Source of the DNA: Gonium pectorale
Lineage: Eukaryota > Chlorophyta > Chlorophyceae > Chlamydomonadales > Volvocaceae
Assembly: GCA_001584585.1 (NCBI GenBank)
Contig: LSYV01000005.1
Coordinates: 3,009,592-3,022,208 of the forward strand
DNA: 12,617 bases
Reading direction: 5' to 3'
How positions within the stretch are numbered: position 1 is the stretch's first letter; every line of letters begins with the position of its first letter. Under the pieces are notes generated by a model. It was not told where the DNA came from and did no database searches. It was given only the letters and a program-made list of their open reading frames with translations. Positions 1 to 9,900 of this stretch are shown piece after piece. The position numbers and the translations under genes are program-made.

Positions 1-30
1 AAACCCCCTACGGCCGTACGCATTGTCTGT

Positions 31-45
31 CCCCCCCCCCACCCC

Positions 46-77
<32 letters not shown>
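31..77. repeat. Poly-C run and (AC)15 microsatellite
   Basis: Ten consecutive C at 31-40 and fifteen AC units at 48-77. A simple-sequence repeat with no associated gene seen; the strings of His/Thr in its translations are artefacts. Confidence 0.97.
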
Positions 78-79
<2 letters not shown>

Positions 80-730
80 CAGCCGCCAATCAGGCGCAGC
101 GACCTTGAAGAGACAAAACATAACGATTGTCAACATTCCGCAGTGCCGGTAGTGCAATGCAGTCGTACATGCCTTTCGACAAAAAAAAACCTGCCCCTCA
201 CCAAAACAACGTTTGCATCCTCATACGCGCGCACGTACGAGCTCATGTCTAGGTGTGACTGATGCTGGTGCGAAGGCACGCCGGCAGGTCAGTACCCCCG
301 ACGCTGGGGGACCACGTCGGGGCTACGGGCATAGTCCGATGCTATTCTACCGGATAGCGCTGCCCATGACAGTTAGGTTGCTGCGCATGGAGACATCACT
401 GTTCAGAAGTGTCTGCCCGGCCACCGAGAGGTTGCTGTCGAGTGACGCGCTCGGCCTGCCACCGGGAAACAACTGCGAAAGTACGGTCAGCAAGGCAGCA
501 CCAACAGGCAAACCAAGCAATGAAGCAGTGGCCGAGTGCTTAACCCAGTCAGGGGGGCAGGTCAGGCTGTCAAGCGTCGCAACAAGTACCTCTTTCTTTG
601 CAGATTTCCCCTACCTCTACGGGCATACACGTTAATCCAGCGTTAAGTTTCCCGGGGTGAATTGTTGGGTCGGTAGGTTGCTCTTGCTCGTTAGCATTTC
701 AGGTCTGTGTTCAGCACGCTGATACGCAGA
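78..730. other. Intergenic sequence, no gene recognised
   Basis: Mixed-composition DNA with a run of nine A (about 181-189). Open frames exist, the longest about 140 codons and starting at a non-ATG codon. None has a recognisable motif or the GC3-biased codon use of the protease exons. I see nothing further. Confidence 0.6.
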
Positions 731-739
731 TAAAATATA
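731..739 (+). promoter_or_regulatory. TATA-like element upstream of the 787 ORF
   Basis: TAAAATATA stands out in this GC-rich surrounding and lies 48 bases before an ATG in good context (787). That spacing would allow a transcription start near 760-770 with a very short leader. It is a pattern match only. Confidence 0.3.
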
Positions 740-786
740 CACACGAGGTTGCCTTACGCGCTCAGCAGGGCGCCTGTGTAAAGGCC

Positions 787-844
787 ATGGCCGACGAAGG
801 AGACGAGCAGATGGACTCTCCCGGTCCGAACATTCCAGTCACCA
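787..844 (+). other. Candidate distal first exon (within a 42-codon ORF, 787-915)
   Basis: ATG in context GGCCATGGCC opens an acidic sequence starting MADEGDEQMDSPGPN. Unspliced, it is a 42-codon ORF ending TAG at 913-915. A donor-like GTGAGA at 845 would end an exon in phase 1 after 19 codons. That is the phase needed to join UBP12 exon 2 at 4027, where the protein is also acidic. It could be an alternative UBP12 start with a 3.2 kb first intron, the first exon of an unrelated gene, or chance. I recognise no family. Confidence 0.25.
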
Positions 845-915
845 GTGAGATTCAACCTTTTCGCATGGCGCTAGTAACGCGGTTACTCAGACGGCACACC
901 TCGTCCAGCCGATAG

Positions 916-1824
916 GGTGCTCTGTAAGAGGAAGATGTACTAGTGGTATGGCGGCCTTGAACATTCTTCGAAGTGGTGTGGTTTTGGCACTCTGGCGGGC
1001 TCAAATATTAAGGGCGTTGAGGGCGGGTCGTGTACCAGCAGGCACTACACTGTAAGGGTGCAGCAGCGCCGCATACAAGTACGGAAGAGTTCACGAAAGA
1101 GAGTGAAGGGGAAGGCGGCGTGCACATGCCGGCACGGACCCATGTGCCGCGACTACCCGTCGGGTGGGATCGCGAGGCCACATGAAGACTCGTTATCAGG
1201 TGGGCAAACACTCTAACCACTCATCAACTAACGAACTCGCCCATAGACTACCCCTCCCAACCCCAAGAGTCTGCGGTGCAGGCGTGCTATCAGCGCTCTG
1301 TTCACGCATGTACGCAGTGACCAGGCGCGCGCGTACGACGGACATGCCTACCTTGGCTTTACTTCACAGTGCTAAGTCGTGAGCGATGGCGCTTGGGCCG
1401 TGGCCCATGGGTTGCATCGTGTTGCACAAGTGAGCCACGGGCCCACGGCCCGACCCGCGGGTCGCCACTCACAGCGCCAATGCAGCGTGCATCGCAGGGC
1501 GCTTCAGGCAGAGCCCAGAACAGGACGCATCAACCGGTAACGCTCGCCAAATAAGACTGCCTTGCCTACATGGTCTGACAACTCCCCCTCACCGTGACGA
1601 CGACAGGCTTTGCACCCAATGATGGCTAGAGTTGGAATGGTGAGTGCGGTCTGGCGAAACCCCTCGCGAGTGTCCGCAGCTAGCAGAGGCAAATGCGGGT
1701 AGGCACCAGTCTTTGCAAGTCTCCTGAGGCGGGGCTTTAAGGTAATGCGTATAGCCTGCCAACTGCTGCGAACACAGAACCGGGGAACAGCAAGGCCTAA
1801 ACGGGAATCTCCGGCCGGCGATTG
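916..1824. other. Intergenic sequence, no gene recognised
   Basis: No open frame with a recognisable domain on either strand. The antisense frame at 1504-1890 (128 codons) has no known motif. A GGGCCGTGG/CCACGGCCC inverted pair (1395-1403 and 1443-1451) could form a weak long-loop stem. Nothing else supported. Confidence 0.6.
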
Positions 1825-1886
1825 TTTTTCCGTGGAAAGGCTACAGGTGGAGAGGCGAGAAAGGGCGCAGACAACGGGAAAGACAG
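1825..1886 (+). repeat. Left arm of a 62-base inverted repeat pair
   Basis: This stretch aligns without gaps to the reverse complement of 3181-3242, with 8 differences, 7 of them transitions. The shared core includes GTGGAAAGG, TACAGG and AAGGGCGCAGACAACGGGA. Similarity stops at the T-run on the outer side and about 10 bases past the core on the inner side. Facing arms would fit terminal repeats of a decayed element, or two independent copies of a dispersed repeat. Confidence 0.8.
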
Positions 1887-3180
1887 GCATCCCTGCCGTC
1901 GAAACCCTGCCCTAACTACAGCGCGCCACGGCAGCCAAGGCCAAACGCTGACGGCGCACACAAGAAGAGAAGGAGCCATGAACCTAACCTCACCTAAAGA
2001 CCACAGAACAGGAAGGCGATACGACGAAAACAAAGGAAAGGAGGAGACGAACACCAGAAAAGGAGAGAAACTGACCGAAAGGACCCGCGGAGCACAGGCA
2101 GCAAGACACCCCCTTTCCCAACCCCCCTTCCCCCCCCCCGCATCCTAACACCCCATGGCCCATGTCGCTCGTACACCGGTACGACCCCCGTCACTTCGTG
2201 CCTGGTCCGCCCATTCTCCCCGTTTTTTCACAGCAATTCGGTAACGGGTTTATTTTGGGTGTGGCGTGTAACTGCTTTGCTCCTGCTTTGCCTCGCCCGC
2301 CCCACATGTTCCATCACCGTCCATCGTTAACTTCTTCTGCTGCTCCCGCCGTCCGCCCGCCCACCCCGTAGGTCAGAAGAAAGTGATGATTGGGTCAGTG
2401 CCGTTGGGAACGTCCGTCTGGGCAGGCCCGCGCTCGCGGTGTCAGTGCTGTGCCAGTCTGTCCGCGTGTTAGGTTGGCCGGGTGGGCATGGGGTCTCCGC
2501 CGCCTCCGCTTCTGTATGTCAGCAATCTATCAGCGACTACAACCGCGAAGGTATGCCACGGCACGGATCGCTCGTCGCTGACATCGCAGTTTCGCAGGTC
2601 GTCTTCAACTCTACCAAGACCGCCGTTCTTCCTACTACTGAGTATGCGATTCGGTGTCCACGACGCGACCCGTTTCCAATTCCGTATTACCCCCTCCCAT
2701 TCCCTCCCCTAGCAAAAGCGGGCAACCCACAGCCCTATCCCTGCGACCCGCCGAAACAGAGTGGCAAACGGCACCTGCCCCAACAGGGGAGCCGCACCTC
2801 AGATCACCCAGGACGCACCACCCCGCAACACCCACCATCAAAAACCAACCTTCTAACCCCAAGCCCAACCACCTAACTGCGATGGCGATGGCTCGGTTTC
2901 CGGCGCTCAGCTCGGTTTGAACGAACCAAGAGCCTTTCACGAGGCTCTTGGGAATAACCGGAGTCTTGCGGAGAGGTCTCTGCAGCGCTCCCAGCCCGCT
3001 CGCTAGGGAGCCATGCGCAAGAAGGCACTTTCCTCTGTCCCTCACGTGTTTCCGCCTCTCCCTCTCCGTCTCTCCCGCCCGTATACCGTATACGAGCTGC
3101 CAATGGCTGCAAGCTGTGAGACTGCTGCAAGCCCACACTCCCACAGTCTGTTGCAGCATACCCCACGCCTCAAAGACCCT
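1887..3180. other. Sequence between the inverted repeat arms
   Basis: Contains pyrimidine-rich tracts (about 2104-2145 and 2690-2715) and a CCAAGAGCC hairpin at 2926-2951. Open frames on both strands (the longest is 207 codons, antisense 2635-3258) show no transposase, polymerase or other domain I recognise. If this is a mobile element, it is non-autonomous or decayed. Confidence 0.5.
2926..2951. repeat. Perfect 9-bp hairpin
   Basis: CCAAGAGCC (2926-2934) and GGCTCTTGG (2943-2951) are exact reverse complements separated by 8 bases. There is no T-run and no neighbouring gene end to make it a terminator; its role is unknown. Confidence 0.75.
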
Positions 3181-3242
3181 GTGTCCCTCCCGTTGTCTGC
3201 GCCCTTCCTCACCTCTCCGCCTGTAACCTTTCCACAGAAAAA
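3181..3242 (-). repeat. Right arm of the 62-base inverted repeat pair
   Basis: Reverse complement partner of 1825-1886, with 54 of 62 positions identical by hand alignment. On the outer side an A-run (3238-3244) mirrors the T-run of the left arm. Beyond it the flanks do not resemble each other. Confidence 0.8.
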
Positions 3243-3897
3243 AAGTGGGCACCACCATGCACCGTCAGCATGACTACTACGGAAAAGCCTGCACATCTTC
3301 CCGCCCATCCTTGGCTCTTCTCCCCGGAACCTTCCCCACAGCAAGAAAGCTTGCAGTAGCGGCTACGGTACCTGCGTGCAAGCAACTACTTGCGTGCCAA
3401 GCGCGTAAGCTGTCCTAATGTTGCACGGTGACTGTGTTCGCAAGCAACCCGCTAGCGACTCACCCATGTCACGTGCCGCTCTTTCGGGCCGCTGCTGTAT
3501 CGGGGCGGCGGGGACGCAGGTGGTCTTTGGGATCACCTGGGGAACCAGCTTTGCCCTCTTGGACGGCTTCCAGCGGGTTGGGTCGTGGGTTACTATCGCG
3601 TGGGTTAGTAGGGGCAGGCAGCGGGTAGGGGCAGGTTTGCGGGCACAGGGTCCTGAACAGGTGGAGCATAGATGAAGCCCATCCAAAGAGATCGCAGGGC
3701 GTAAGTCAATCGCCTTGCCAGGCGCTGGTTTCCAGAAGCACGGTAACCCCCACCCACCAAATCGTACGGCAAACGAGACCGTCCCCTCATTTGCTTTTGT
3801 ATTGTCGCATGTCCTCTGTTAGTTTAGGGCGTTAGAGTGACGCTACAGACACATGACATTTTAGCCGAGCGAGCCCAGCCAAGCCCTTCGCGCGACT
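3243..3897. other. Upstream region of UBP12, likely promoter/5' leader
   Basis: No gene recognised. Holds nested small inverted repeats of GCAAG/CTTGC at 3341-3393, including a GTAG-CGG-CTAC hairpin inside GCTTGCA/TGCAAGC arms (3349-3383). A hydrophobic open frame at 3418-3675 has no recognised motif. No clear TATA box precedes the ATG at 3898, so promoter function is assigned by position only. Confidence 0.4.
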
Positions 3898-3946
3898 ATG
3901 TCGCACCAAATGGACGAGAATTTGTGCGAAGCTGTAGAAATGGAGG
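3898..3946 (+). other. UBP12: Exon 1 of UBP12 (tentative start)
   Basis: ATG at 3898 opens [16 protein letters not shown], followed by donor GTATGT at 3947. The intron (3947-4026, 80 bases) ends in GTGCAG and joins in phase 1 to the acidic exon 2. Unspliced, this frame meets TAG at 3988, which supports splicing. The choice is inference: no TATA box is evident upstream, and N-termini in this family are poorly conserved. A distal first exon at 787-844 would join exon 2 in the same phase. Confidence 0.5.
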
Positions 3947-6900
3947 GTATGTATGTTTTGGACAAGCCTACGGGGACAGATTCACAGTAGATCTGCTCTC
4001 CAACCCCAATTTCTGCCTCCGTGCAGCCGAGGAGAGCGGCCCTCAGGTGCAGGACGCCATAGTGGATGATCAGCCCGTGGTTGCCAGCAGCAGCGCCAAG
4101 CCGATGGAGACGGAACACAGCGGCTTTTACGAGGTGCGCCAGAAGGCGCGAGAGCCTGCTGGCAAGCCCCCCGGACCCGACCCCTTTGTGCCCTTCCTTG
4201 CCCCTTGCAGTGGGAGATCCGGAACTTTGCAAAATTGGACGGGAAGCAGGTGTCGGAGACCTTTGAAGTGGGGACCTACCTCTGGTACGTGCCGCGCACC
4301 CTCCTTGCTGGCCGGAGTACGCCCATACTACGGCCGGCCGCCATGTTGATGGTGCCGCGAGGGCTGAAGGCGTCCCGCGTGTTGCCGCGTGTCATGCAGG
4401 AAGCTGCTCTGCTTCCCCAAGCAGAACCAAGCGCCGTACAAGTACGTGTCGGTGTTCCTGGAGTACCCCGAGGCGATGTTCACGCCCCACAACCTTAGCC
4501 CCAAGGCGACCTTTAAGCTAACAATTAAGAACCACAAGGACCCCAGCAAGGGCTTCTTCAAGGGTAGGAATGGAGCGCGCGGCGCCCTGGACGGAGGGTA
4601 TGCCGCGTTGCAAGCCACATAACGGTGGCGAGTCTGGACGCTGGGGCGGCAGTGCCCCCATATAACATCCCCCTCCGTGCTTGCACTGCCCAAGCGTCCG
4701 GCCCTCGTGCCAGCCAGCCTTCAGCGTCCAGCCCTGCCCGCGCGGCGCCAGGGCCCTTCCGCGCCTTCTGACCCAGCTGTCCTGCCCCACCCCTGGCCCC
4801 TAACCCCATAACTGCCTGCCCCTCCTCCAGACTCCACGCACACGTTCGTCCCGGAGCAAGTGGACTGGGGCTTCAGCCAGATGCTGCCGCTCGTGGACCT
4901 GAACACGGGCTATCTGCGGGACGACGGCACGCTAGTGATCCGCGTGGAGATCACGATCCACCGGGACGAGCGGTTCACGTACGACAGCCGCCACGAAACC
5001 GGCTTTGTGGGGCTCAAGAACCAGGGTGCCACGTGCTACATGAACTCGCTGCTGCAGTACCTGTACCACGTGCCGTACTTCAGAAAGGTAGGGGCGGATT
5101 GGCCTAGGGAGGCCAAGGGCGGATTTGTGGGATGGCAAGGTCCCGAGCTTTGCAAGCGTGCTGCGGGATGGATGTCGGGTCGGTGACGGGGTGCGACGGG
5201 ATCGGCGACGGATCGTCCTAAGCATTCGTGATTCGTAATTAGACCTTAAGGTATAACTATGAAGTATCAGCAGGGTGACGGACACGGGTAGGGTTGCCTA
5301 GGTCTAGCTATGGCCCCTAAGGACATGGCGCCAGCAGCGACGCAGGGCCGGGAGGGCCACGGGAGGGCCACGGCAGCTAACTGGCGGGAGGGTTTCTCGG
5401 TTTCATGGCGGAGAAGCAACCTTGCTGCAAGCTGGCAGCTATTGGATGGCCGGGGCAGCGGAGGCTGCTTCTGACAGCGAAGGTGCATTACGGACTGTGG
5501 AGGCAGCTGCTGGCAGCGGCGGCAGGGTCAGTCAACAACGCAGGCAGCGCCAGACCGCGGCGGGCTGGAGGAAGGCCTGGTGGCGCAGTGCTCGAAGCTT
5601 CAGCAGCCAGCCACATGGGCAGTCGCGCCATGGGTGCGGGCCTCCGAGCTGCTATTGGACTGAGCGGGCGTGGAAAACCCCATGAGAGCCGCACCGATGC
5701 GCGCGCTGCGAGAGCTTGGGATAGGGCCAAGGGGCAATCTCAGGCGCTGGTAACCAGTGCCACGGCGCGTCGGGGCGCCGCAGCGGCTGGTCAGCCCCGG
5801 CGGTGGTGGCACACGTGATGGCACACATGCGACCACCGGTGGGGCTTGTGCATCCGCCATCGTGAAGTATGCCGCCAGCTGCGGTACGGATTTCGCCCAG
5901 GCTGGACGGCCGCTCCAAAGTTGGGTGGCAGCTGGGGGCGACAGCCGTCGGCATCAGTCGCTGTTCGGGAGGACCTGCCTGGGGAGGGGGAGGGAGGGTA
6001 CTGCACCCGGGTATGTTCCCCGCCGAGGCGCGTTCAGGCTGGGCCTCCGAAACCGCAAACGGGGCTTTTCGCTGGGGACGTGACGGCCATTGCCTTTGCA
6101 GGGGCTTATGCGCACATTGGAGGCCCTATGCGTGGGAGTGTCAAGCCCCAATACCCCCCCCACACACACTCCATGTCCCCATGCCCCGTCCGCAGTGTGT
6201 GTACCACATGCCAGTACCGGAGAACGAGGATGCAGCCAAGTCCCTCCCCGTGGCGCTTCAGAGCCTGTTCTACAGGGTAGGAAGGGGAGGGGCAAGGGGT
6301 GGGGAGGGTGGGCTAGGGTTGAGGCTCGATGGGCTCAGGGAGGGGGTGACGTATGGTAAGGAGTGCGAGGGCGGTAAGGCTTACGCCACGCACCGGCACG
6401 CAAGTATAACATTCATTGCGCTGCTTGGCATACCGGTGGTGTTGGGAATGGTGCTATGGGTCGCGTTGGCGTGTGATTGGGCTGAACAACGCAAGGAAAG
6501 GGGCGGGAAGGGCCGGATCGGGCGAGGCCGGCTGCCTGGCGCAGTAGGAGACATTCGGTCCAGCGCAGTGCCTCCCGGCAGTCCTGCTTCTGTGCCCGGG
6601 TTCTTTGGGCTCGCCCTCTCCGCATCACTCGATCCGCCCAACACGCCGCGCTCCGAGAGGACCTCGCCGCTGGTTGGCGCTGTGCCTATGACCCATAACC
6701 CGATAGCGCCCCTCTCCACCCCGTGTGGCCCCCCCCCTCCCCGCTCACTCTCTACAAACCGGCAAACCGTCTCGTACCGCCCCCTGCGCCCCTGCGCTCC
6801 TGTACCAACAGCTCCAGTACGCTCGCAGCGCCGTGTCGACCAAGGAGCTGACCAAGTCGTTCGGCTGGACCTCGTACGACGCCTTCATGCAGCACGACGT

Positions 6901-9900
6901 GCAGGAGCTCAACCGCGTGCTGTGCGAGAAGCTGGAGGAGAAGATGAAGGTGGGGCGATGGATGGGTGGGTGGGTGGGTGGGTGGGTGCGGACCGCAGGG
7001 CCGTTGCCCGAGTGGTATGGTCAGCGCGGCGCCAGGGTCTCGCTGCGTGCCTGCTGCCGCAAACTGGCGCACGCGCTGTCGCTGACGGACCGGACACCGT
7101 GCGGGCGCGCTCTGCTCTCTTCCCAACCTCCGGTTGTATGACGGAGGCGCTGTGGGGGACTAAGCGCTTGAGGCGAGGAGCTTTTCCCGCTTGTCACCCC
7201 CACCCTTCCCTTCTCTACTAAGAATGCCTTTCGAACCCACTGCCCCCCAACCCCTCCACAACTACAGAACACCAAGGTGGAGAAGGCGATCAACTTCCTG
7301 TTCGAGGGCCTTACCTACAACTTCATCGAGTGCATCAACGTTTCGTACAAGAGCAGCCGCAAGGAGTCGTTCATGGACCTGCAGCTGGACGTCAAGGGCT
7401 GCAAGAACGTGTACGACTCGTTCGACAAGTAAGGTGCCGTACAAGTTTGTGAGCGGTCGCTGTCGTATCGATGAGGGGCGCTGGTCGTGGGGCACCGTGG
7501 TGGCATCAGGGCATGCCAGCGAACGCCAGCCTGCAGTCGGAGGGCCCTGCCCGACTTGCGCCTCGAGCAACGGCACCCACAAACCGCTCCCCACCAACCA
7601 CTTATACCACAAACCACTTGGCACATCGAGGGCTTTGTACAGCGCACACGCGTTGCCTACGGCTGTGTGTCGTGCAGGCGAGGCGTTGCAGTGGATGGCT
7701 GAGAAGTTTGGTCGCACGAAGTCGCCAATGAGCCCGTGCGCCACCGCATGCCGCTGCCTCACTGCGTACCTTGCAGTAGCGACCCCTAGCTCTCGGCCCC
7801 ACCCCAACCACGCCCTGAAGAAGCGTCCCTGAAGTCAGGGTAGTACAAAGCGCCGCCGTGACCGTGGCCGTGATCGCTTCCGGTAACGCGTTCCAATACT
7901 CCGGCCCCGCCCTGCCCACTCGTGCTCCCCGGCAGGTACACGGAGGTGGAGGTTCTCAACGGCCCCAACCAGTACCAGACGGACAGCTTCGGGCTGCAGG
8001 ACGCGCGCAAGGGCATCCTGTTTGAGTCCTTTCCGCCGGTGCTGCAGCTGCAGCTCAAGCGCTTCGAGTACGATTTCCAGCGGGACGCCATGGTCAAGGT
8101 GCTGTCAGGGTTGGGGGGGCCATGGGGCTGAGGGAATGTAGGCGCTCTTACTGGAGGCACCAAGCCGCCTCCAGTGCGACGCAGACGTACGGTGCGGTGC
8201 GGTAGTGAAACGCCTTAGCCGAAGAGGCGTCGAAGCCGAAGTCAGAGTTGTCGTGGGCCACCCTGGCCTCGGCCTCGGCCCGGCTCGGCGCCGTGTGCGC
8301 AGATCAACGACCGCTACGAGTTCCCCGAGGAGCTGGACCTGGACGCGGGAGACGGCAAGTACTTGGCACCTGGGGCCGACCGCTCGGTGCGCAACCTGTA
8401 CAAGCTGCACAGCGTGCTGGTGCACAGCGGCGGCGTGCACGGGGGCCACTACTACGCGTGAGTGTCGGGAGGGGAGGGGGTAATGCAGTCCGTGGGCACA
8501 AGCTAGGGGAGGGGAAGGGGGAGGGGGAGGGCAGGCGGCGAGGGGTTGGGAGGGGAAAGGAAGGACACCAGTGCAACGCGAGGGTGGGCGCATCGTTGGC
8601 CGCGGCAGTGGGATGAGTGAAAGGAGTGTTGAAAAGTGAAAAGTGAGTGTGTGTGGAAGGGGGCCAGGGTCTCCGCATAGCTCGGGCGCGGCGGCCGACG
8701 GCATGCGAACACAACCTGGACCGCGTGAAGCGCGTGTGTGACGCCGTGGACTGGGTTTGACGCACCCCCCAGCCCCGCTGTCCTCTCGCCTGCTTGCATG
8801 CGCCCACACTCGGCCGCGGGGTTTGCTTGCCGTATCTGCTTGTACCTTCTCAATTTTTCAATGCCGCACTCCCCCTATGTGCATATAGTGCAAAACAGCG
8901 TGCTGAAAGAACAGTTTCCCCTGCGTGCATGCAGCTACATCCGCCCCGACGGCAAGACGTGGTTCAAGTTTGACGACGACCGGGTCAGCCGCGAGGACGA
9001 GCGGCAGGCCATGGACGCGCAGTACGGTGAGGGCACCAGCCGCCCCGCGGGCCGGGCACGCATTCGTAAAGCCGCGACATTGGGTTTGGGGCTAATGTGA
9101 AGAAAAGGCCATGTACAATTGGCTTGTGCCTTTGTAAGCAGGGTAGATGGAGCAGCCAGAGCAGCGCTAGAAAGGTGCAATCAGCAGCCCGGCTTCTGCC
9201 ATTATTCGACAGCTTCCACTGTGGCACGAAGGGCTGGCCAGGGTATGCATCGAAGCCACGGCCGGCGCTGGCAGACTAGATAGCCGCCCCCGCTCTCACC
9301 TCGCCTGCAGCACCCGGCTGACGGCAGCACCAAACACGCCCCCGCCCCCTAAAGGCCCACTCCGCTCTCGGTGCCCGCAGGCGGTGGCGGCGAGGACGAC
9401 CTGTACGGCTCGTCGCCGCCGGCGGGCGGCTACGGCCCGGCGCCGGCCCCCGGCGGAGGCCTCAAGTACGCCAAATTCAGCAACGCCTACATGCTGGTGT
9501 ACGTGCGCCGCCAGGACTGGCAGACCATCATGTGCGACGTGACCAAGGACAACATCCAGAAGCACCTGCTGGACCGGCTCGAGGTGGGGGAGAGGGTGTA
9601 TGCACGTTTGCGTGTGTTCTATGTGATCCGTATGCTTAACAGCGTGCTGCAACCAGACAGTCACCCGAGCTGGACCGGAGACACTCTAGCAGCATAGATA
9701 CCCCCTGGGAGCTTCATCGTGCTGGAGGTGCTGTGCTGCGCTGTGAAGCGGTGCTGTGCTGCGCTGTGAAGCGGTGCTGCGCTGCGCTGCGCTGACCTCC
9801 AGACAGAGTTTGTGTTCGCCCGTGCTTACCCCCCCCCCCCGCCGCCCAGCGCGAATGCTGACGGGCGAACGCTGCTGCCCTCCAACCCGTTACCATCAGA

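Noticed and set aside
1..20. AAACCCCCTA at the left edge as a telomere-type repeat
   Set aside because: It occurs once and does not repeat as CCCTAAA/CCCTAAAA units.
2498..2551. LLYVSNLSATTTAK, resembling an RNA-recognition motif RNP2 strand, followed by a GTATGC donor-like site
   Set aside because: No RNP1 or other RRM exon found nearby on either side; a six-residue resemblance is not enough.
2906..2951. Possible tRNA fragment because of the GGTTTGAACGAACC-like word
   Set aside because: No acceptor, D or anticodon arms at the proper spacing; only a simple hairpin remains.
2635..3258. 207-codon antisense open frame
   Set aside because: No domain recognised, codon use unlike the protease exons, and its start lies within the inverted repeat arm; kept only as part of the repeat region.
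5869..7221. 450-codon open frame on the + strand over intron 5, exon 6 and introns 6-7
   Set aside because: Only the 27 codons of exon 6 match the protease. The rest is intron translated in a stop-poor GC-rich context, and exon 7 is in another frame.
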